DNA from: Anaerococcus obesiensis ph10
GTDB taxonomy: Bacteria > Bacillota > Clostridia > Tissierellales > Peptoniphilaceae
DNA: 64,000 nt
Reading direction: 5' to 3'
Assembly: GCF_000311745.1 (NCBI RefSeq)
Contig: NZ_HE978531.1
Span: forward strand, 1,010,301-1,074,300
Shown: positions 17,296 to 26,521 of the stretch, piece after piece
How positions within the stretch are numbered: the first letter of the stretch is position 1
Layout: every line of letters starts with the position of its first letter
The notes under the pieces: generated by a model
What the model saw: only the letters and a program-made list of their open reading frames with translations
Databases searched by the model: none
Told to the model about the DNA's origin: nothing
Made by a program: the position numbers and the translations under genes

Positions 17296-18930
17296 TTATT
17301 CCTTTCTGTATATATTTTTGATTATGGCAAATGCCATAAAAAATCCCAAAAATAAACTTGTTACCAAGAGTGCTTTTAAAATATTTTTATCAATTTCTAC
17401 AAATGCCAAGCCAAAAAGTGATGATGCAATTATTAGGCAAAGTCCTAGAAAAATTATAGCTTGTGTTTTTTGATTTTCAGTTTTTTCATAGGACTTTCTT
17501 TCTTCTTCGCTTTTTTGGTCGATTATCCTAAAATCTCCTCTTGCTAGTTGCCTTAAAATATTTAGGGTTGTTTGTGGAAATTCTTTTATTAATGAGTAGG
17601 TATCATACATTTTTGGTCTTATTCTATCAATAACTAAGTCTGGACTAAAAATTTTAAATACCATAGATTTTGCTATTGGAAGGGCAAGTTCTAGGAATGA
17701 TTCTTTGTAAACTAATTTTTCGATTAAGCCTTCCAAAATTAAAACTGTTTTTGCAAAATTTGTAAGCTCTGATGGTATTTTTATGGAATAATCCACCAAA
17801 AGCGTATAAAAATCTCTAATCAAATCTGCAAGTTTCATTTGATTTAGGCTCATCACCATGTATTTATCCAAAAGTTTTTGTATTCTTTTTTCAAAATCTC
17901 CAATTTTTTTGGAATCAAATTCCAAAAGTCCCATGCCAATTATGGCATCAGTTATAAGTTTTACTTCATTAAAACTTGCTCCCAAAAATATTTTCATTAT
18001 TTGATAGCGATAATTTTCCGATAAATTTCCAACAATACCAAAATCTATCAAATAAATATTTAAATTATCATCTACAAAAATATTTCCAGGATGAGGATCA
18101 GCGTGAAAATATCCATAAGTAAACATTTGATTTACATAAGCTCCTATGATTTTTTCAGCTAATTCTTTTCTAATATCTGACCTTTTTTCATAAACTGACC
18201 TTATAGATTTGCCATCAATGTATTCCATTGTCAAAACTTTTTTGCTTGAATATGAATCATAGACGTCAGGAGAAAGGAGGTCTTTTTTTTGAATATTTAA
18301 TTTTCTGTATTTTTTTATATTATTTTTTTCAACTTCAAAGTCAATTTCTCTAATTAGGGAAAGAGAAAATTCTTGGATAATTTCTCCAAAATTAAAAGAT
18401 TTTATTCCTTCAAGTTTTATTTCGAGTTTTTTATAAAGATCATTCATTATTTTCAAATCTTCAACAACTCTTTTGTCCATATCTTTTCTTTGAATTTTGA
18501 CAACAACTTTTCTCTCAAGAGAGCCGACCTTTATAGTTGCCAAGTGGGTTTGGGCAATTGAGCCTGATGCAAGTGGTTTTTTTTCAAATTCATCAAAGAC
18601 ATCATAAATATCTTTTGAAAATTCTTCATAAAAAACTTCTTTTATATTTTCAAAATCTTCTTCTTTTACATCATCTTGTAATTTTTCAAGCTCTGTAATT
18701 ATATTTTCTGAAAATATATCTCTTCTTGTAGATAATAATTGTCCAAATTTCACAAAAACAGGTCCCAATTCTTCGAACAAGCTCCTCAAATTTTTGCCAA
18801 AATGACTTTCAAGCTCGCTTAAATCTTTTGAATTTTCTCCCTTATTTTTCAAAAGTTTTCTGCCGTCCAAAATAATATTTAGACTTATAAATTTTTTTAT
18901 TATCTCAAGTTTTCTTTTTTTGTATCCCAT
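17296..18930 (-). CDS. ABC1/UbiB family atypical kinase
   Basis: 544 residues with the UbiB/ADCK signature: a KxGQ motif in GPVFVKFGQLLSTRRD (about 56-71), the alanine-rich nucleotide loop PLASGSIAQTH (about 120-130), the conserved Lys in VVVKIQRK, FHADPHPGNIFV and LIDFGIVG, and two C-terminal membrane helices. In respiring bacteria UbiB supports ubiquinone synthesis. This organism shows no quinone genes here, and Firmicute anaerobes often carry an orphan copy beside lipid genes, so a role in isoprenoid or membrane lipid handling is inferred. An intact A8 run in this gene shows that not all long A runs are miscalled. Confidence 0.9.
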   Translation of the reverse strand: MGYKKRKLEIIKKFISLNIILDGRKLLKNKGENSKDLSELESHFGKNLRSLFEELGPVFVKFGQLLSTRRDIFSENIITELEKLQDDVKEEDFENIKEVFYEEFSKDIYDVFDEFEKKPLASGSIAQTHLATIKVGSLERKVVVKIQRKDMDKRVVEDLKIMNDLYKKLEIKLEGIKSFNFGEIIQEFSLSLIREIDFEVEKNNIKKYRKLNIQKKDLLSPDVYDSYSSKKVLTMEYIDGKSIRSVYEKRSDIRKELAEKIIGAYVNQMFTYGYFHADPHPGNIFVDDNLNIYLIDFGIVGNLSENYRYQIMKIFLGASFNEVKLITDAIIGMGLLEFDSKKIGDFEKRIQKLLDKYMVMSLNQMKLADLIRDFYTLLVDYSIKIPSELTNFAKTVLILEGLIEKLVYKESFLELALPIAKSMVFKIFSPDLVIDRIRPKMYDTYSLIKEFPQTTLNILRQLARGDFRIIDQKSEEERKSYEKTENQKTQAIIFLGLCLIIASSLFGLAFVEIDKNILKALLVTSLFLGFFMAFAIIKNIYRKE

Positions 18931-18937
18931 TTTATTC

Positions 18938-19378
18938 TCAATTTCTATTTTCTATCTTTTCATATTTTATTTTATTTTTCTCCAAAAGTTCTATTGCATA
19001 AGGATCAATTCTATAATCATTTGAATAATAAATTTCTTTAATGCCCGCTTGAATCAAACTTTTTGTGCAATTTAGGCAAGGAAAATGAGTTACATAGCAA
19101 ATAGAATTTTTGACAGGAATTCCTTCTTTTGCACAATACAAAAGCGCATTCATTTCTGCATGAATTGTTGCAATACAATGACCATCTCTCATCGTATGCC
19201 CTACTTCATCGCAATGCGGATTTCCTTTTATTGAACCATTGTAGCCTGTAGAAATAATTCTATTTTCGCCATTTACAAGAACGCAACCAACATAAGCCCT
19301 GTCGCAAGTTCCCCTAAGAGCAACCATGTGAGCAAGTTTTATAAAATATTCATTCCAAGTCAACCTATCTTTTGCCAT
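18938..19378 (-). CDS. dCMP deaminase (ComEB-like)
   Basis: 146 residues of the cytidine/deoxycytidylate deaminase fold. The zinc site is complete: His-Ala-Glu in CIATIHAEMNALLYCAKEG supplies the His ligand and catalytic Glu, and PCLNCTKSLIQAGIKEIYY supplies the two Cys ligands. An extra upstream Cys/His pair (CDEVGH) is typical of the dCMP deaminase/ComEB subgroup. It converts dCMP to dUMP for thymidylate synthesis. The start follows a good GGAGTG site. It lies 7 bases upstream of the UbiB-like gene, so it is probably the first gene of that operon. Confidence 0.92.
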   Translation of the reverse strand: MAKDRLTWNEYFIKLAHMVALRGTCDRAYVGCVLVNGENRIISTGYNGSIKGNPHCDEVGHTMRDGHCIATIHAEMNALLYCAKEGIPVKNSICYVTHFPCLNCTKSLIQAGIKEIYYSNDYRIDPYAIELLEKNKIKYEKIENRN

Positions 19379-19439
19379 AATTTCACTCCTTAATTTTTTT
19401 CTTTATTCTATTTTACCAAATTTAAAATTTTAATCACAC

Positions 19440-19470
19440 AAAAAGACTGAAGATAAACTCCAGCCTTTTA
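19440..19470 (-). terminator. Terminator of GntR/ABC operon
   Basis: On the minus strand a stem with AAAAGGCTGGAG / CTTCAGTCTTTT arms follows the permease stop at 19476 and ends in T residues. Confidence 0.75.
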
Positions 19471-19475
19471 ATTTT

Positions 19476-20729
19476 TTAAACTTTTAATTTTAATTTAAAC
19501 AAAATATTAAATATTTTAGTAAATACAAAAATTAAAAATGCAAATATTACAAAATTAATTATAGAGAATCCTTTGAAAACAGATTGTTGAAAAATCATAG
19601 TTCCACCGCACGCACAAAGCAAAATTATTAAAACTTTCGCAAGATTTTCTATAGGTTTTAACAAAACCATCTTTCCAGATTTTTCTGTTTTCGTTTTTTC
19701 TATCAAAGAATATGAAACTATAAATACAAGCAAGGAAAATATTATTAATCCAGCCAAGGCTAAGTAAGAATTATCATAATTTGAAGCAGGTCTTAAAATA
19801 ACTTTAATAATTTTGTTAAAATAAGATGTGTCATTAGGAATTTTATTTTCAATTAAATATATTAAAGACCTTTCATATAAAGATTCGCCTTTGAATAACA
19901 TATTTAAACTGTCCCATATAGCATTTACAATATCAATAAAGAAAAAAGTCATTACGCCTAGTCCAACATGACCTAAAATATTTCCTGCCATAAAACCTAC
20001 TGACAAAATTGTAAGATAAATAGCTGACAAAAATCCAAAATTTTTCAAATTTCCTGGAATATATTTGACGCCAGTTTTTAAAATTTCAACATTTGAAGTT
20101 TTTACTATCATATAATTTAAAATTGAGCTTATCAAAACAAAGCCAAAAATAATTACAAGCCCAAATATAATTTTCATTAGAAAATCTTTTTTCTTTGTCC
20201 ATGGATAAGTTCTGGCAAATTCATAATAAGAAGTTGAATGCTCCATTGATGAAAATAAAAATCCCAAAACTAAAACCACAATCATACCCGTAATACTTAT
20301 AGGAATTGAAAAGAAATTGTTCGTTTTTTCCTTCATCTCTTTTGACAAATAGTTATAGCTAGTTAGGTTTTGCAAATATTCTCCATTTTTTAAATAATAC
20401 TCATCATATTTTTTCATTTCCTCTTCACTTGCTTTTGAAAAATTAAAATTATCATACTTGCCATATTCATATTTTTTTGCCATTTTTTTAAAAATAATAT
20501 CATTTTTTTCAAAGAATTCTTTATCTATTACTACATCTTTTTTGTATTTCTTGCCTGTATTTGCCATGATATTTATTTTATTTGTAACACTAACCAAAGA
20601 ATCATGTTTTTCTTCCAAGGTATTTGTTTGGAAAACTCCATAAAAAAGAAGGCTAACTAAAACAGCAAGAATTATCCAAAATCCATTTCTTATTGTAAGA
20701 ATTTTAATTTCTTTCTTAAAGTCTTTCAT
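19476..20729 (-). CDS. ABC transporter permease
   Basis: 417 residues. One helix lies near residues 15-30, a large extracytoplasmic loop of about 100 residues follows, and six or seven further helices start at about 140, as in ABC-2 type permeases that work with YtrB/BcrA-like ATPases. Its first codon overlaps the stop of the ATPase gene, a typical coupled ABC pair. The upstream GntR (YtrA-type) regulator suggests induction by cell-envelope stress or a peptide antibiotic, as for B. subtilis ytr genes; the substrate is unknown. No recognised family motif is visible beyond topology. Confidence 0.8.
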   Translation of the reverse strand: MKDFKKEIKILTIRNGFWIILAVLVSLLFYGVFQTNTLEEKHDSLVSVTNKINIMANTGKKYKKDVVIDKEFFEKNDIIFKKMAKKYEYGKYDNFNFSKASEEEMKKYDEYYLKNGEYLQNLTSYNYLSKEMKEKTNNFFSIPISITGMIVVLVLGFLFSSMEHSTSYYEFARTYPWTKKKDFLMKIIFGLVIIFGFVLISSILNYMIVKTSNVEILKTGVKYIPGNLKNFGFLSAIYLTILSVGFMAGNILGHVGLGVMTFFFIDIVNAIWDSLNMLFKGESLYERSLIYLIENKIPNDTSYFNKIIKVILRPASNYDNSYLALAGLIIFSLLVFIVSYSLIEKTKTEKSGKMVLLKPIENLAKVLIILLCACGGTMIFQQSVFKGFSIINFVIFAFLIFVFTKIFNILFKLKLKV

Positions 20730-21592
20730 TATTTACTCCTTCCCTTCTCCCAATAAAAATTATCCTCAATTTTTGATTCCAAAACATCAAATTGTACAAT
20801 AGATTCATTTCTTTTTATATCATCAAGAATATTTTCTCTATTATCAATCAAAATTGTATAAACTCTTCCCAAATGAAATCTCAAAACAGATTTTTCAAGA
20901 ATTTTTGGATCTAATTCATCCTTTACAACCACTTGCAACTTAACAAATTTTTCCTTATTTTGATAAAGATTTGTAAGTTTTCCTTCCTTAGAAAGATAGA
21001 GAGTTTCATCAGCAACTTTTGCCAATTCCTCAAGCTCGTGGCTTGATGCAAGAACAGTTCTTCCTTCTTCTTTCAAATCCAAAATATAAGTAAGAATAAT
21101 CTCCTTATTTAAAACATCCATCCCATCAAGAATTTCATCCAAAAGAACAACTTTTGCATTTGTAGAAATAGTAGCCAAAAGCCCAATCAAATTTTTATAT
21201 CCTTTTGAAAAAGATCTCAAAGATTTTTTTAAATCTATATTATTTTTTTCAAGCTCTTTTTTTGCAAATTTTTTGTTGAAATTCGGATAAATAACTTCAT
21301 AATATTCAAGCATTTTTTCAACCGATATATAATCAAAATAATCAAACCTATCAGGCAAATAAACAATATTTTCCAATATGTGCTTATCCTCCGCACAAGA
21401 TTTTCCAAAAACATTAACCTTGCCCAAATCTTTTTGAAAAATATCAGCCATTACTTTCAAAAGAGTAGTTTTGCCAGAGCCATTTCTTCCAACCAAAGCA
21501 TATATTTTTCCTTCTTCCAAAGAAAAATTTACATCTTCCAAAACCTTATTTTCCCCAAAAGATTTATAAAGGCTCATTACTTCCACAGCCAT
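20729..21592 (-). CDS. ABC transporter ATP-binding protein
   Basis: I place the start at 21592 (AVEVMSLYKSFGENKVLED), which has an AAGGAGG site six bases upstream; a longer in-frame extension lacks one. The 287-residue ATPase has Walker A GRNGSGKTT, a Q-loop region, a weak signature SFSKGYKNLIGL, Walker B VVLLDEILDGMD and the switch His in ASSHELEEL. The C-terminal 80 residues are the accessory domain of YtrB/BcrA-like proteins. It overlaps the GntR gene by 29 bases and the permease by one, so the three are co-translated. It energises transport by the 19476-20729 permease. Confidence 0.9.
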   Translation of the reverse strand: MAVEVMSLYKSFGENKVLEDVNFSLEEGKIYALVGRNGSGKTTLLKVMADIFQKDLGKVNVFGKSCAEDKHILENIVYLPDRFDYFDYISVEKMLEYYEVIYPNFNKKFAKKELEKNNIDLKKSLRSFSKGYKNLIGLLATISTNAKVVLLDEILDGMDVLNKEIILTYILDLKEEGRTVLASSHELEELAKVADETLYLSKEGKLTNLYQNKEKFVKLQVVVKDELDPKILEKSVLRFHLGRVYTILIDNRENILDDIKRNESIVQFDVLESKIEDNFYWEKGRSK

Positions 21593-21956
21593 TAGAGTCC
21601 TCCTTGCTCTTTTCATAAATATTTTTAATCTTTTCAAAACTTATTCCATAAAAAATACATTTCAAAAAAATATCGTAGAGTTTTTTCTCAAGTTTTTCTT
21701 TTTTTACATCAATTATTTCATCATCTAAACTTACAAAAGTCCCAAGACCTTTTTTTGTAAGCAAAATTCCTTCTTCTTTTAATTTGTTGTAGGCTTTTTG
21801 AACGGTAGATTGATTAATCAAAAGAGCTTTTGATAAATCTCTTACAGATGGCATAGTGTCGCCGTCAATCAAAATTCCTTGAGCAATCATTAATTTTGTT
21901 TGCTCAACGATTTGTTCATTCAAAGGAATTTGAGATGAGCTATTTAAATCAAACAT
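21564..21956 (-). CDS. GntR-family regulator (YtrA type)
   Basis: 130 residues: an N-terminal winged helix (IPLNEQIVEQTKLMIAQG, PSVRDLSKALLINQSTVQKA, KGLGTFV) followed by only about 50 helical residues, the short effector-less C terminus of the YtrA subfamily. Such proteins repress an adjoining ABC transporter. It is the first gene of the operon. The 50 bases before it hold a direct GTATGGTGTATGGTGTA repetition and inverted GTATGG/CCATAC words (21977-22005), a likely operator for autoregulation. Confidence 0.9.
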   Translation of the reverse strand: MFDLNSSSQIPLNEQIVEQTKLMIAQGILIDGDTMPSVRDLSKALLINQSTVQKAYNKLKEEGILLTKKGLGTFVSLDDEIIDVKKEKLEKKLYDIFLKCIFYGISFEKIKNIYEKSKEDSNGCGSNEPL

Positions 21957-21976
21957 AAAAACCCCTTCCTATAATT

Positions 21977-22005
21977 TCTGTATGGTGTATGGTGTATCTC
22001 CATAC
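21977..22005. promoter_or_regulatory. Candidate YtrA-type operator
   Basis: GTATGGTGTATGGTGTATC is followed by TCCATACAC, giving overlapping direct and inverted TGTATGG half-sites about 20 bases upstream of the GntR start. This placement suits an autorepressor site; the link is inference. Confidence 0.5.
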
Positions 22006-22086
22006 ACTTCTTAATTCAATTATAACTAGAATATTTTTCTTGTCAAATATTTTTTTGAAATTTATTTTAAAATTTTTCAAAGAAAA

Positions 22087-22108
22087 AAACCTAGATAAAA
22101 CTAGGTTT
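22087..22108 (-). terminator. Terminator of cardiolipin synthase gene
   Basis: Perfect eight-base stem AAACCTAG / CTAGGTTT with a six-base loop, overlapping the cls stop codon and followed on the minus strand by a T-tract. Confidence 0.85.
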
Positions 22109-23708
22109 ACATTAATGGGGCAAATGGTTTTACTATGAAAGCTATTATTTTTTTATAAATTGGATAAGATTTTACATCGTCAAGGCTTATTTGTTTTCCT
22201 ATATCAAAACTTATTTCAAAATCTTTTAATATTTCATTTATTACTGGATGTTTGTGAATATACACTCCGCATTCAAAATTTAAATAAAGAGCTCTATAAT
22301 CTACATTTACTGATCCTACTACTGCTTTTTCATTATCGGAAACCCAAGTTTTTGCATGGATAAATCCTGGCAAATATTCATAAATTTTAACTCCGGATTC
22401 AATTAATTTTTTGTAATGAGATTTTGCTAGCATATATGGAATTTTTTTGTCTGGAATAGCTGGAAGAATTATTCTTACATCTACTCCTCTTTTTGCTGCA
22501 AAAGTTAAAGATTTTGTCATTTCATTATCTATAATTAAATAAGGTGTCATGATATAGGCGTAGTCTTTAGCTGTATCTAGTATGTGCATATAAATATTTT
22601 TGAAAAATCTTTCTTTTCTAATCGGATTATCTCCAACTCCAATCATATAGCCTTGTGACTTTTGTGAATATGTTTGTAAATATCTTTTTAAATCTTCTTT
22701 TTCTTCGCTATCCCACAATTGCAAAAACATAATTGTAAATGATTGAACTACTGGGCCTTTTAATCTTATAAAAGTATCTTTCCAATGGCCAAATCTTTCT
22801 TCTACATTTATATATTCGTCAGCCAAATTTACTCCGCCTGTAAAAGCTACTTTGCCATCTACTACCAAAATTTTTCTATGATCTCTGTTGTTGTGGTAGG
22901 TTGATATAATTGGAATTATTGGAGAAAAAACTTTGCATTTTATTCCAAGATTTTCCATCTCTTCTGGAAAATTTTTTGGTAGATTTAAAATTGCATTTGT
23001 TCCATCATACATAAGTCTTACTTCAACACCCTCACTTGCTTTTTGTGCAAGCTCTTCTAGAATTGTCCCCCAAAAATATCCTTGGTGTATTATAAAAAAT
23101 TCTACAAAAATAAAATCCTTGGCGTTTCTTATCGCCTCAATAATATCATTAACTGCGTCATCTCCAACTCTGTAATATTTTGCATCATTATTTTTGCTTA
23201 CAGGATATGAGCCGTAATCATTTAAATATTTTACTAAATTATAAAATTCCTTATCTTCATTTTTTAATTCTTCTACCAAATCTTCATCGATTGTGTGCAG
23301 ATAATTGGTTTCTTCTTCGCTATCCATAATTGAGCTTTCTTCGATTTTTTTTCCTATATCAATTCTTGATAAGATAAAAAACATAATTCCAAAAGTAGGA
23401 AAAGCTGCAATTAGAAAAAACCAAGAAAGCTTTTCGTAAGGATTTACATCCATTGACAAAATCACAAGCAAAGAAATTGCCGCTATTAATGCTGATGATC
23501 CAAAAATTACAGATGGGTCGATTGAAAGATGTCTAAGTATTGCCATAAAAATAAAAATTTGAGCAAGTACCAATAAAACATACAAACCCGCCCTGCCAAA
23601 AACAACTTTCAATAAAGATGATTTTGTTTTTTCAACAAATTTGTTATCGTTTAATATTTTTTTAATTTTTTCATTATATTTTTTCATATTGTTATTATAC
23701 TTTTTCAT
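22107..23708 (-). CDS. cls: Cardiolipin synthase
   Basis: 533 residues of the phospholipase D superfamily. Two or three N-terminal membrane helices (about 30-110) precede two HKD motifs: HNNRDHRKILVVDGKVAFTG, and HAKTWVSDNEKAVVGSVNVD near residue 465. The enzyme joins two phosphatidylglycerol molecules to make cardiolipin at the cytoplasmic membrane. Length and topology match bacterial ClsA-type enzymes. The N terminus contains a short KKYNNNMKKYNEK repeat with two possible ATG starts; neither has a strong ribosome binding site, so the start is uncertain by seven codons. It is monocistronic. Confidence 0.92.
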   Translation of the reverse strand: MKKYNNNMKKYNEKIKKILNDNKFVEKTKSSLLKVVFGRAGLYVLLVLAQIFIFMAILRHLSIDPSVIFGSSALIAAISLLVILSMDVNPYEKLSWFFLIAAFPTFGIMFFILSRIDIGKKIEESSIMDSEEETNYLHTIDEDLVEELKNEDKEFYNLVKYLNDYGSYPVSKNNDAKYYRVGDDAVNDIIEAIRNAKDFIFVEFFIIHQGYFWGTILEELAQKASEGVEVRLMYDGTNAILNLPKNFPEEMENLGIKCKVFSPIIPIISTYHNNRDHRKILVVDGKVAFTGGVNLADEYINVEERFGHWKDTFIRLKGPVVQSFTIMFLQLWDSEEKEDLKRYLQTYSQKSQGYMIGVGDNPIRKERFFKNIYMHILDTAKDYAYIMTPYLIIDNEMTKSLTFAAKRGVDVRIILPAIPDKKIPYMLAKSHYKKLIESGVKIYEYLPGFIHAKTWVSDNEKAVVGSVNVDYRALYLNFECGVYIHKHPVINEILKDFEISFDIGKQISLDDVKSYPIYKKIIAFIVKPFAPLM

Positions 23709-23794
23709 GATATTATTATACCTAATTTCGCCTTATTTTAACAGGATAAAAATTTAAAATATTTTATTAAAAAATCTAACAAAAATCTTCTTAT

Positions 23795-23823
23795 TTGCTT
23801 ATTTTCATTAATATAACTATAAT
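23795..23823 (+). promoter_or_regulatory. Promoter of pyridoxal-kinase-like gene
   Basis: TTGCTT and TATAAT separated by 17 bases, 43 bases before the start codon, which itself has an AAAGGAG site. This is a good vegetative promoter. Confidence 0.65.
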
Positions 23824-23865
23824 AGTTCTATAAGAATGAATTAGTATTTTTTTTAAAGGAGTTAT

Positions 23866-24654
23866 ATGAAATCTTGTAAAAATAATGAAAAAATTTTGCT
23901 TATTAATGACTTTCTTTCAAGTGGAAATATTGGTGGAAGTCTTTGCAAAAGTGTATTAAATTTTTATTCTTTTGATGTAGATTTTGTACCTACAGCTTTA
24001 ATTTCAAATATGTTTTCTCTAAAACCCATAGAAATTTTTGATTCTAGTAATTTTTTGACCAATACTCTTGAAGTTTATAAAAAGCAAAACAGAAAATATA
24101 AGGCAGTTTTTGTGGGCTTTGTTTTAAATTTTAATCAGGCAAAAATAATTTGTGATTTTGTAAAAGAAAATAATCTATTTATGGTACTTGATCCAATCAT
24201 GGGAGATTCTGGAAAAATCTATAGTGGTCTTGATAAAAATATTGTAGAAATTTATAAATATATGGCAGATTATGCCCATATAATTATTCCAAATCTCACA
24301 GAGGCAAGGCTTTTGACTGATAATAAATTTAAAAAAGCTCATGATATTGTAGATTATTATGAAAATATCGGTAAAAAATTTATTATTACAAGTGTTGAAG
24401 ATGGAAACAGACATTTTATTTTGGCTAAGGATAAATATTTTATAGAAGAAGATTATAAATTTTTGGACAAGTCTTTTGGCGGAAGCGGGGACTTGTTTGA
24501 CTCAATTTTTTTGGCAAATTATTTGAAAAATAATGATTTTTTACTTGCAATTAAAAATACAAGGGATATGATAGCTTGTATTCTTGATATGCAAATTAAG
24601 ATTGATGATAAAGCAAATGATATTAGTATAAATGAAATTTTGAAAAAATTATAG
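23866..24654 (+). CDS. Pyridoxamine/pyridoxal kinase-like protein
   Basis: 262 residues of the ribokinase-like superfamily, PdxY/PdxK branch. DPIMGDSGKIYSG is the conserved substrate/metal loop, IIPNLTEARLLT a typical following block, and FGGSGDLFDSIF holds the GxGD catalytic aspartate. It probably phosphorylates pyridoxal, pyridoxine or pyridoxamine with ATP as part of vitamin B6 salvage; a hydroxymethylpyrimidine kinase role is the alternative. The 16-base gap to the MATE transporter gene suggests an operon of kinase and transporter. Confidence 0.8.
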   Translation: MKSCKNNEKILLINDFLSSGNIGGSLCKSVLNFYSFDVDFVPTALISNMFSLKPIEIFDSSNFLTNTLEVYKKQNRKYKAVFVGFVLNFNQAKIICDFVKENNLFMVLDPIMGDSGKIYSGLDKNIVEIYKYMADYAHIIIPNLTEARLLTDNKFKKAHDIVDYYENIGKKFIITSVEDGNRHFILAKDKYFIEEDYKFLDKSFGGSGDLFDSIFLANYLKNNDFLLAIKNTRDMIACILDMQIKIDDKANDISINEILKKL

Positions 24655-24670
24655 AAAGTGAGGTAGTTTT

Positions 24671-26011
24671 TTGATTAAAAATAAATATTGGAAAAGGGCC
24701 TTGCAAATTGCTTGGCCGTCTGTCTTGGAGTCATTTTTTATTTCTTTGGCAGGCTTAATTGATACCTTTATGGTTTCATCAATCGGTTCATCAGCAGTTG
24801 CTGCAATTGGACTTACAACCCAGCCAAAATTTATCGCCCTTTCCTTCTTTATTGCAATTTCCGTTTCAGTTTCAGCCCTAGTTGCAAGAAGAAAAGGCGA
24901 AGAAGATAAAAAAATGGCGAACCAAACTATGGTTACTGCAATGATTGTAGCTGTTAGTTTATGTATAATAATCTCTTCAATTTTTGTAATATTTACTCCA
25001 CAAATTATAAAACTTGCAGGCTCATCTCCTGACACTCACGATTTGGGAGTTTCATATTTTAAAATTATAATGGCAGGAATGATATTTAATGTAATTTCCA
25101 TGACAATAAATGCAGGCCAAAGGGGAAGTGGAAATACACAAATAGCCTTTACAACAAATCTAGTTTCTTCTATTATAAATATATTTTTCAATTATTTACT
25201 TATAAATGGAAATTTTGGTTTTCCAAAATTAGGAGTAAAAGGAGCTGCAATCGCAACAGTTTTGGGAGCTTTTGTTGCAGCAGTTATGAGTTTTTCTTCT
25301 CTTTTTAGAAGATCATCATATATGTCTTTTGGGCTTATAAAAAAATATAAACTTACTTTCTCAAATTTTATATTTAAAGAAATTTTTGGACTAGGCTCAA
25401 ATATTTTTATAGAAAATATAGCAGCAAGAATTGGATTTTTGGTTACAGCAATCACAGCCGCAAAACTTGGAACAGACCAATTTGCAGCTCACAATGTAGG
25501 AATGAATTTGCTTTCTCTTTCATTTTCATTCGGGGATGGTATGCAGGTTGCAGCAGTTGCCCTTACAGGCAATGCCCTCGGAGCAAGAAAAAAAGAAGAA
25601 GCAATAAAATATGGAAAAACTTGCCAAGAAATTGGCTTAACAATTTCAATAATAATATCTGTTATTTTTGTATTGTTTAGAAAAAATATTTTCAGATTAT
25701 TTTTTGATGATGACAAAATAATAGCTATGGGCTCTGTAATAACTTTTTATCTTATATTCATAGTTATTTTCCAAATTTCTGAAATAATTTTTGGAGGAGC
25801 TTTGAGAGCAGCAGGCGATGTAAAATATACACTTGCCGTAAGTTTGATTTCAATTACCTTTATAAGATCTGCTGCAACATTATTTTTTGTAAATATTATT
25901 CATTTGGGACTTCAAGGAATTTGGATAGGAGTTCTAGCAGATCAAGTTTCACGATTTATCGGATTATGGACAAGATTTAGAAAAGGCGATTGGGTCAATA
26001 TAGAAATTTAA
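24671..26011 (+). CDS. MATE family efflux transporter
   Basis: 446 residues with twelve hydrophobic helices in two similar halves. The first half contains the typical GLIDTFMVSSIGSSAVAAIG start and NAGQRGSGNTQIAFTTNLVS, and the second GLGSNIFIENIAARIGFLV and GNALGARKKEEAIKYG, all diagnostic of MATE (NorM/DinF-like) cation-driven drug or metabolite exporters. Translation starts at a TTG preceded by GTGAGG. It follows the B6-kinase-like gene closely. Substrate cannot be predicted. Confidence 0.9.
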   Translation: MIKNKYWKRALQIAWPSVLESFFISLAGLIDTFMVSSIGSSAVAAIGLTTQPKFIALSFFIAISVSVSALVARRKGEEDKKMANQTMVTAMIVAVSLCIIISSIFVIFTPQIIKLAGSSPDTHDLGVSYFKIIMAGMIFNVISMTINAGQRGSGNTQIAFTTNLVSSIINIFFNYLLINGNFGFPKLGVKGAAIATVLGAFVAAVMSFSSLFRRSSYMSFGLIKKYKLTFSNFIFKEIFGLGSNIFIENIAARIGFLVTAITAAKLGTDQFAAHNVGMNLLSLSFSFGDGMQVAAVALTGNALGARKKEEAIKYGKTCQEIGLTISIIISVIFVLFRKNIFRLFFDDDKIIAMGSVITFYLIFIVIFQISEIIFGGALRAAGDVKYTLAVSLISITFIRSAATLFFVNIIHLGLQGIWIGVLADQVSRFIGLWTRFRKGDWVNIEI

Positions 26012-26066
26012 TTAAATGAGATTTTAATTATATATTATAAAATAAAAATATTTTTCACATAAATAT

Positions 26067-26125
26067 TTGAATTTTTCTTCAAATCTGGTATATTATACTT
26101 ACTATCGGTTAAGATAGTAAGTATA
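26067..26125 (+). promoter_or_regulatory. Promoter with overlapping perfect palindrome
   Basis: TTGAAT and TATATT/TATTAT are spaced 16-18 bases apart. A perfect 13-base inverted repeat (TATACTTACTATC / GATAGTAAGTATA, six-base loop) covers 26094-26125, overlapping the -10 box and the predicted start of transcription. That position fits a repressor operator; a stable 5' RNA stem followed by T7 is the alternative. Confidence 0.65.
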
Positions 26126-26150
26126 TTTTTTTAAACAGGGGGATTAAACA

Positions 26151-26372
26151 ATGAAAATTAAAAAAGTATTACCAGTATTAGCATTAACAGTTGCTTTAGT
26201 AGGATGTGGAAAAAAAGCTGACACAACATCAAACGCTTCAAGCACACCAGCTTCAACAACAACTACAGAAAAATCTGATTCTAACGCTAGTACAATGGAT
26301 TCAAACGCAGCAAGCACACCATCATCAAACGATGCTAGTACACCTGCTTCAGACGCTGGATCAAATAAATAA
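26151..26372 (+). CDS. Small Ser/Thr/Asn-rich lipoprotein
   Basis: 73 residues. A lipoprotein signal peptide (KIKKVLPVLALTVALVGC) has the lipobox LVGC at residues 16-19, after which the mature part is a low-complexity Ser/Thr/Ala/Asn/Asp chain with repeated ASTP motifs. It would be lipid-anchored on the outer face of the membrane as a flexible, possibly wall-spanning peptide. Function is unknown. It has its own promoter, a strong GGGGG ribosome binding site and a terminator. Small abundant lipoproteins of this sort occur in anaerobic cocci. Confidence 0.8.
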   Translation: MKIKKVLPVLALTVALVGCGKKADTTSNASSTPASTTTTEKSDSNASTMDSNAASTPSSNDASTPASDAGSNK

Positions 26373-26386
26373 TTAAATTTTAAACA

Positions 26387-26416
26387 AAAAAAGAGCAAGA
26401 ATTTCTTGCTCTTTTT
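26387..26416 (+). terminator. Terminator of lipoprotein gene
   Basis: AAAAGAGCAAG / CTTGCTCTTTT stem with an AATT loop and a T-tract, 14 bases after the stop codon. Confidence 0.9.
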
Positions 26417-26472
26417 TGTTGAAATTTTTTAAATCAAAATTCAAATTAATTTTTTTAATAAAATTAAAATCA

Positions 26473-26507
26473 AAAAAATCATCCTCAAAATATTAGGATG
26501 ATTTTTT
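26473..26507 (-). terminator. Terminator of veg
   Basis: Stem AAAAAATCATCCT / AGGATGATTTTTT just downstream of the veg stop on the minus strand. Confidence 0.85.
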
Positions 26508-26521
26508 GAATTAATCTATAA

